Assembly (NCBI RefSeq): GCF_002915175.1
Contig: NZ_NXEJ01000006.1
Span: forward strand, 318,626 to 382,625
Reading direction: 5' to 3'
Source: Agrobacterium rosae
GTDB taxonomy: Bacteria > Pseudomonadota > Alphaproteobacteria > Rhizobiales > Rhizobiaceae
Length of the DNA: 64,000 nucleotides
Shown one piece after another: positions 60,313 to 64,000 of this stretch (positions are counted from its first letter, which is position 1; every line of letters starts with the position of its first letter). Made by a program: the position numbers and the translations under genes. The notes under the pieces were generated by a model. The model was not told the DNA's origin. It did not search any database and worked only from the letters and a program-made list of their open reading frames with translations.

Positions 60313-61131
60313 ATGCTGCCCCGCTGCGCCGTTCTTAAAGCTCTGTGCCTAGCCGCTTTCAGCCTGTCGCCCGTCTGGGCTCATGCCGCCACTCAGCCAT
60401 ATGAATGCACCTTCGTGACGTCGGTGGAAACCGGCGCGGTCATTACCCAGCAGGGCACCTGTGACCGGCGCGTGTCGCCCGGCTCTACCTTCAAAGTACC
60501 GTTGGCGTTGATCGGCTTTGATTCCGGCATTTTGCTGGATGAATTCAACCCCGCATGGGACTGGCAGAAGGGCATGGAGGCGAAGCCAGAAGAGCGCAAG
60601 AAGGTGGACCCCACGACGTGGCAGAAGGAGAGCATTCGCTGGTATTCCCGCGAAATCACCAGCCGTCTGGGACAGGAAAAATTCGCCGCCTATGTTAAGC
60701 GTCTCGGCTTCGGCAATGCCGATGTGGCCGGAAGTGCAGGGGACAATAACGGGCTGACGGATGCCTGGGTCGGGACTTCGCTGGAAATTTCGCCGGTGGA
60801 ACAGATCGGCTTCATGCGCCGCCTGCTGGCCAACAACCTGCCGTTTTCCCGCGATGCGCAGAACAAGACCAAGGCCATCATTCCCGTCTATGACGGTGCC
60901 GAAGCCTGGAGCGCCCACGGCACGACAGGCACCGGCAACCTCAAGGGCGACGACGGTAAACCAGACCCCAACCGCCCCTTCGGCTGGTTCGTCGGCTGGG
61001 CCGAACGCGAAGGCCAGCACATCGTCTTCGTCCGCTTCCGTGTGTCCGACAAGCCCTCGGACAAGCCAATGGGGCAGGTGGTGCGCGATGAGTTCTTACG
61101 GGATATTCCACGGTTTTCAGTGCATCGGTGA
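60313..61131 (+). CDS. Class D (OXA-type) beta-lactamase homologue with altered motifs
   Basis: A 272-residue exported protein with a signal peptide (about 1-25, ending AHA-AT). The class D fold is clear: active-site S58-TFK61 in [33 protein letters not shown] at 133-135 (usual YGN), and [20 protein letters not shown]. However, the SxV motif reads SIR (107-109), and the KTG motif near HGTTGTG reads TTG (204-206), losing the conserved Lys. It may be a low-activity enzyme, or a penicillin-binding or signalling relative. Both changes are direct readings of the sequence. Confidence 0.87.
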   Translation: MLPRCAVLKALCLAAFSLSPVWAHAATQPYECTFVTSVETGAVITQQGTCDRRVSPGSTFKVPLALIGFDSGILLDEFNPAWDWQKGMEAKPEERKKVDPTTWQKESIRWYSREITSRLGQEKFAAYVKRLGFGNADVAGSAGDNNGLTDAWVGTSLEISPVEQIGFMRRLLANNLPFSRDAQNKTKAIIPVYDGAEAWSAHGTTGTGNLKGDDGKPDPNRPFGWFVGWAEREGQHIVFVRFRVSDKPSDKPMGQVVRDEFLRDIPRFSVHR

Positions 61132-61297
61132 AGGCTGGCCCGTAACCTGCGTGGGGATTTCACAGTGGCCTAAAAACGGCTTGCCCCCACAAGCGGGCTT
61201 GCAGGGGCAGACGATCTAACTTGCGGAATGGATACCGCAGACATGATGAAAATAGGTGTTATGCACGCCCATGTCAACGCGTGTTCTGGGCCCTTTG

Positions 61298-61750
61298 TCA
61301 GGGTAAAGCGTCAAGCAGAGATGCTAGTTGGCTCATAGCCAGTGCATGTAACACCGTTTTTCTAACTTCGCGAAAATCGCTTTTCGAAATGCTGACGGTT
61401 TGTCGCTTGCCAGCGAGATAGGGGCGGTCAAGCCTTTGATTGCTGACGGTTGAGATCAGGTCGGCTTTGACCCAGCTATCTTCTGCATGGCTTAAGAAAT
61501 CATACGATCCGGCCGTGATTTTAAAATGAATTTTTAAAGGGGAGCGCGGCGCCACCGTCGATAACGGTACAACGGTCGTCAAACCATTCGAGGAATTGAT
61601 CACGATGACCTGTCGTTCCTTGTAAATCTCAGGTCTCACGGCCAGTGGGCCGACCATCAAGCCCGGAGGTGTAACGTTGTCGGGATCTGGGCCGAAATCA
61701 CACATCAGGACTTGGCCGGGAGAAGGACGAATTCCAGATGGTAGAGACAT
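61298..61750 (-). CDS. PemK/MazF-like toxin-family protein
   Basis: A 150-residue protein resembling the PemK/MazF fold: PSPGQVLMCDFGPDPDNVTPPGLMVGPLAVRPEIYKERQVIVINSSNGLTTVVPLSTVAP. The first segment is the G-x-V-x-x-(C/V)-D-F start, and the PVIVIS and VVPLSS strands are recognisable as RQVIVIN and VVPLST; later comes SWVKADLISTVSNQRLDR, matching the family's VKADQI-RTVDKxRL. Such proteins are usually mRNA-cleaving toxins. It is longer than MazF, and no antitoxin gene adjoins it on either side. The ATG at 61750 has AGGA 7 nt upstream. Confidence 0.78.
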   Translation of the reverse strand: MSLPSGIRPSPGQVLMCDFGPDPDNVTPPGLMVGPLAVRPEIYKERQVIVINSSNGLTTVVPLSTVAPRSPLKIHFKITAGSYDFLSHAEDSWVKADLISTVSNQRLDRPYLAGKRQTVSISKSDFREVRKTVLHALAMSQLASLLDALP

Positions 61751-61905
61751 ATCCAAATCCTGATTGAAAACTAGACATCAAATCGAACATATCAGAGGTT
61801 GAGTTGGCGCTGCGTTACGTTGTTATTGATGTTGTTTTACTTGCCGCTTCCTGAAATCGAAATAGCTAGAATCGCCTATTGACTCCATTATAATTAACTC
61901 TTGAC

Positions 61906-61922
61906 CTTCCCATGATGGGAAG
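61906..61922 (+). promoter_or_regulatory. CueR/HmrR-type dyad in the copper ATPase promoter
   Basis: A perfect dyad CTTCCCAT-G-ATGGGAAG sits between TTGACC (61901-61906) and a TACATG/TTACAT -10 (61925-61931), with an 18-19-bp spacer. This matches MerR-family copper-sensor promoters (consensus ACCTTCC-n-GGAAGGT). The regulator gene is not in the window. Confidence 0.8.
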
Positions 61923-61953
61923 CATTACATGAGGTCTCGAAAGGGGAAATCCC

Positions 61954-64000
61954 ATGAACGAGACAGTCAAGACCATCATCCCGGCAGAGCCGATTTCCGT
62001 GTCCGTGGAGGGCATGACCTGCGCGTCCTGCGTGCGGCGTGTGGAGGTGGCGGCGGGGAAGGTGCCGGGGGTGGCCGCGAGTTCGGTTAATTTTGCTACG
62101 AAGAAGCTGACGGTTGAGCCAACGGCAGGGTTTTCGGCAAAGACGCTGGCCGCGGCGGTGAAGAAGATTGGTTACGAGGTTGCGCCTGAAACGATAACGC
62201 TTTCGGCGCATGGCTTGAAGGGTGCGGATGATGCGGCGCGGTTGAAGGTCGTGCTGGAAGCTGGCCCGACCACTGTAAGCGCGGAGGTGGATGCGCAGAG
62301 CGGGGCTGTCACCATTGAAAGCATGGGCGGTGCGCGTCAGCGCGAGGTGCTGGTGGAAACGGCTCGGCTTGCCGGGTTTGCATTGAAGGCTCTGGATGCT
62401 GTTGGCCGCACTCATGCAGGGCATGAGCATATGCATCATGCCGGTGACGAAGCGTCGCTGAAGCGGGATGTCGTTCTGGCGGCCATCTTCACCGCGCCGT
62501 TGTTCGTGCTGGAAATGGGCGGGCATCTTTATGCGCCCATGCACCGTTGGCTGATGGGCGTTATCGAGACGCAGACGCTGTATTATGTCTATTTCGCGCT
62601 GGCGACGGTGGTGATTTTCGGGCCTGGATGGCGCTTTCTGAAGAGCGGTTTTCCGGCCCTTGCGCATGGCGCGCCGGAGATGAATTCGCTTGTGGCGCTG
62701 GGGGTGAGTGCGGCCTATCTCTATTCGCTGGTGACGACATTCTCGCCCGGCCTGCTGCCGGACAATGCCCGGCATGTCTATTACGAGGCGGCCACCGTCA
62801 TCGTCACGCTGATCCTGCTTGGGCGGCTGCTGGAGGCCCGCGCCAGCGGCAAGACGGGTGATGCCATCCGCAAACTGGCGAGCCTTCAGGCGAAGACGGC
62901 TCGTGTGGAGCGGGGCGGTCAGACGTTGGATATCGCACCGGAAGAGTTGGTGGTGGGCGACATCATCATCATTCGCCCCGGCGAGCGCCTGGCCGTGGAT
63001 GGCGAGGTGGTTGAGGGTGCGTCCTATATAGATGAATCGATGATTTCGGGCGAGCCGGTGCCGGTGGAAAAGACTGTGGGAACGCATGTCACCGGCGGCA
63101 CGATCAATGGCAATGGCACGCTGAAATTCCGCGCCACGAAGGTCGGTGCCGATACGATGCTGGCGCAGATCATCGCGCTGGTGGAGCAGGCGCAGGGCGC
63201 AAAACTGCCGATCCAGCTTCTGGTGGACCGGGTGACGGCGCTGTTCGTGCCTGTCGTCATTGGCGTTGCGGTGTTGACTTTCGTGGTGTGGGCGATCTTT
63301 GGGCCGCAGCCAGCCTACACCTATGCGCTGATCAATGCCGTGGCCGTCCTCATCATCGCTTGCCCCTGCGCCATGGGGCTAGCCACGCCGACATCAATCA
63401 TGGTCGGCACGGGGCGGGCTGCGGAACTGGGCGTGCTGTTTCGCAAGGGTGAAGCTTTGCAGGCGCTGCGGTCTGCTGGGGTCGTAGTCGTGGACAAGAC
63501 CGGAACGGTGACGAAGGGCAGGCCGGAGTTGACCGATCTGGTGGTGGCGGATGGGTTCCAGCGCCATGAGGTTTTGAGGCTGGTGGCAGCGGTAGAGAGC
63601 AGGTCGGAGCATCCGATTGCGGAGGCAATTGTGCGGGCGGCGAGGGTGGAAGAACCCCTCCCCAACCCCTCCCCACAGGGGGGAGGGGCTAACCTGGACG
63701 TTCGCACTGAGGTTGATACGGTGCCGATTGAAACTCAGCGGGTGCCGCCTGTTTCTTCTCCCCGTGGGGGAGAAGGTGGCCCGGAGGGCCGGATGAGGGG
63801 GCCAGGGTTGAGAGATGCGGAGAGCTTGCCCCCTCATCCCGCTGCCGCGACCTTCTCCCCCTCGGGGAGAAGAACGCAAGATGCGGACTCGCTATCCATC
63901 TCTGAGCGGCCTGTCGGCGCTGGGGTCTTTGCCTCCACCATCACCAACTTCCAAAGCGTCACAGGCTACGGCATATCCGCCACCATCGATGGCCATAGAG
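61954..64000 (+). CDS. copA: Copper-translocating P1B-type ATPase, 5' part
   Basis: 682 codons are present and the gene runs off the right edge. HMA domain with C23-x-x-C26 (GMTCASC), then a second HMA-like domain without CxxC, a His-rich linker (GHEHMHH), membrane segments, actuator motif SGEP (365-368), C470-P-C472 in the transport helix, phosphorylation Asp D514 in DKTGTVTKG (Val for the usual Leu), and the ATP-binding SEHP (551-554). Exports Cu(I). The nucleotide-binding domain carries about 85 extra residues (564-650) formed by in-frame repeat elements. Preceded by a CueR-type promoter. Confidence 0.93.
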   Translation, partial: MNETVKTIIPAEPISVSVEGMTCASCVRRVEVAAGKVPGVAASSVNFATKKLTVEPTAGFSAKTLAAAVKKIGYEVAPETITLSAHGLKGADDAARLKVVLEAGPTTVSAEVDAQSGAVTIESMGGARQREVLVETARLAGFALKALDAVGRTHAGHEHMHHAGDEASLKRDVVLAAIFTAPLFVLEMGGHLYAPMHRWLMGVIETQTLYYVYFALATVVIFGPGWRFLKSGFPALAHGAPEMNSLVALGVSAAYLYSLVTTFSPGLLPDNARHVYYEAATVIVTLILLGRLLEARASGKTGDAIRKLASLQAKTARVERGGQTLDIAPEELVVGDIIIIRPGERLAVDGEVVEGASYIDESMISGEPVPVEKTVGTHVTGGTINGNGTLKFRATKVGADTMLAQIIALVEQAQGAKLPIQLLVDRVTALFVPVVIGVAVLTFVVWAIFGPQPAYTYALINAVAVLIIACPCAMGLATPTSIMVGTGRAAELGVLFRKGEALQALRSAGVVVVDKTGTVTKGRPELTDLVVADGFQRHEVLRLVAAVESRSEHPIAEAIVRAARVEEPLPNPSPQGGGANLDVRTEVDTVPIETQRVPPVSSPRGGEGGPEGRMRGPGLRDAESLPPHPAAATFSPSGRRTQDADSLSISERPVGAGVFASTITNFQSVTGYGISATIDGHR
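63647..63691. repeat. G/C-rich palindrome inside copA, family F
   Basis: A run of cccctccccaacccctcccc followed by its partner ggggggaggggct. It is read in frame as EEPLPNPSPQGGGAN without a stop, and lies 60 bp before the larger family E element in the same gene. Confidence 0.7.
63754..63874. repeat. Palindromic element, family E copy 2, in frame inside copA
   Basis: 121 bp. cttctccccgtgggggagaa...ggatgagggggc at the left is answered by gccccctcatcc...ccttctccccctcggggaga at the right. The right arm is the reverse complement of the left arm of the intergenic copy at 23449-23567. It is translated without stop as SSPRGGEGGPEGRMRGPG, continuing to SPSGRR. Confidence 0.85.

Noticed and set aside
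61894-63087. A 397-codon open frame on the minus strand
   Set aside because: Antisense to the copper ATPase, which carries all expected motifs; no ribosome site or domain.
63754-63874. copA as a pseudogene disrupted by the repeat
   Set aside because: The frame is maintained on both sides of both repeat elements and the conserved N-domain sequence resumes, so a functional product is possible.

Overview
The window is a high-GC alphaproteobacterial chromosome segment, most likely from Agrobacterium or a close member of the Rhizobiaceae. The evidence is a Ros/MucR zinc-finger regulator whose sequence I recognise as Agrobacterium Ros, a seven-gene Mrp (mnh/pha) antiporter operon, a dmeRF cobalt/nickel efflux operon, rhizobial DUF families (DUF930, DUF1491, DUF2336, DUF5330, DUF6456), and several families of palindromic intergenic elements of the kind common in this group. 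I found no rRNA, tRNA, CRISPR array, transposase or phage gene. Gene content is mostly ordinary chromosomal metabolism, transport and stress response.

Layout. 1-8.4 kb: VOC fragment, trans-aconitate methyltransferase, class IV aminotransferase, argP/lysE divergent pair, a second LysR with a GNAT, sodB, an ADP-ribose/CDP-alcohol-type phosphoesterase and a cytochrome c556. 8.5-11 kb: a diheme cytochrome c, then a cobalamin riboswitch controlling cbtBA and a coupled small gene. 11-16 kb: an Rrf2/thioredoxin-reductase-like divergent pair, a DJ-1 protein, a GNAT preceded by a leaderless aromatic-rich leader peptide and attenuator, a MerR regulator, and dmeRF. 16-23 kb: a betaine/proline-type ABC transporter (proXWV) and oligopeptidase B. 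23-31 kb: DapA-like protein, polysaccharide deacetylase, AI-2E-type permease, VOC dioxygenase-like protein, hemolysin III, GNAT, ftrA/rhodanese pair and msrB. 31-37 kb: the mnhABCDEFG operon. 37-43.7 kb: ros, a DnaA-domain-IV-like gene with its DUF6456 partner, sufE, DUF5330, a PAS sensor kinase, a peptidoglycan-binding protein and DUF1491. 44-50 kb: mcp/cheW, DUF2336, and the DUF1214/DUF1254 pair. 50-60 kb: a second Rrf2 divergent from an epoxide-hydrolase-like enzyme, a PQQ-type sugar dehydrogenase with a DUF2231 membrane partner, SnoaL proteins, an orphan CdiI-like protein, GST, ACT protein, AlaE, a class A PBP and a YcgN protein. 60-64 kb: a class D beta-lactamase homologue with altered motifs, a lone PemK/MazF-like protein, and a copper P1B ATPase that runs off the right edge.

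Regulatory architecture is unusually legible. Visible elements include an AdoCbl riboswitch, MerR-type dyads before the solitary MerR gene and the copper ATPase, an RcnR-type operator before dmeR, perfect inverted repeats in both Rrf2 intergenic regions, and inverted repeats in the argP/lysE, LysR/GNAT and ftrA/rhodanese intergenic regions.

The two observations I rate highest are (i) a putative ribosome-dependent attenuator upstream of a GNAT acetyltransferase: a leaderless 17-codon peptide containing a Cys-Thr-Tyr-Phe-Trp run, followed by mutually exclusive antiterminator and terminator hairpins; and (ii) palindromic repeat elements inserted in frame into the ATP-binding domain of the copper ATPase, one of them sharing a long arm with an intergenic element 40 kb away.
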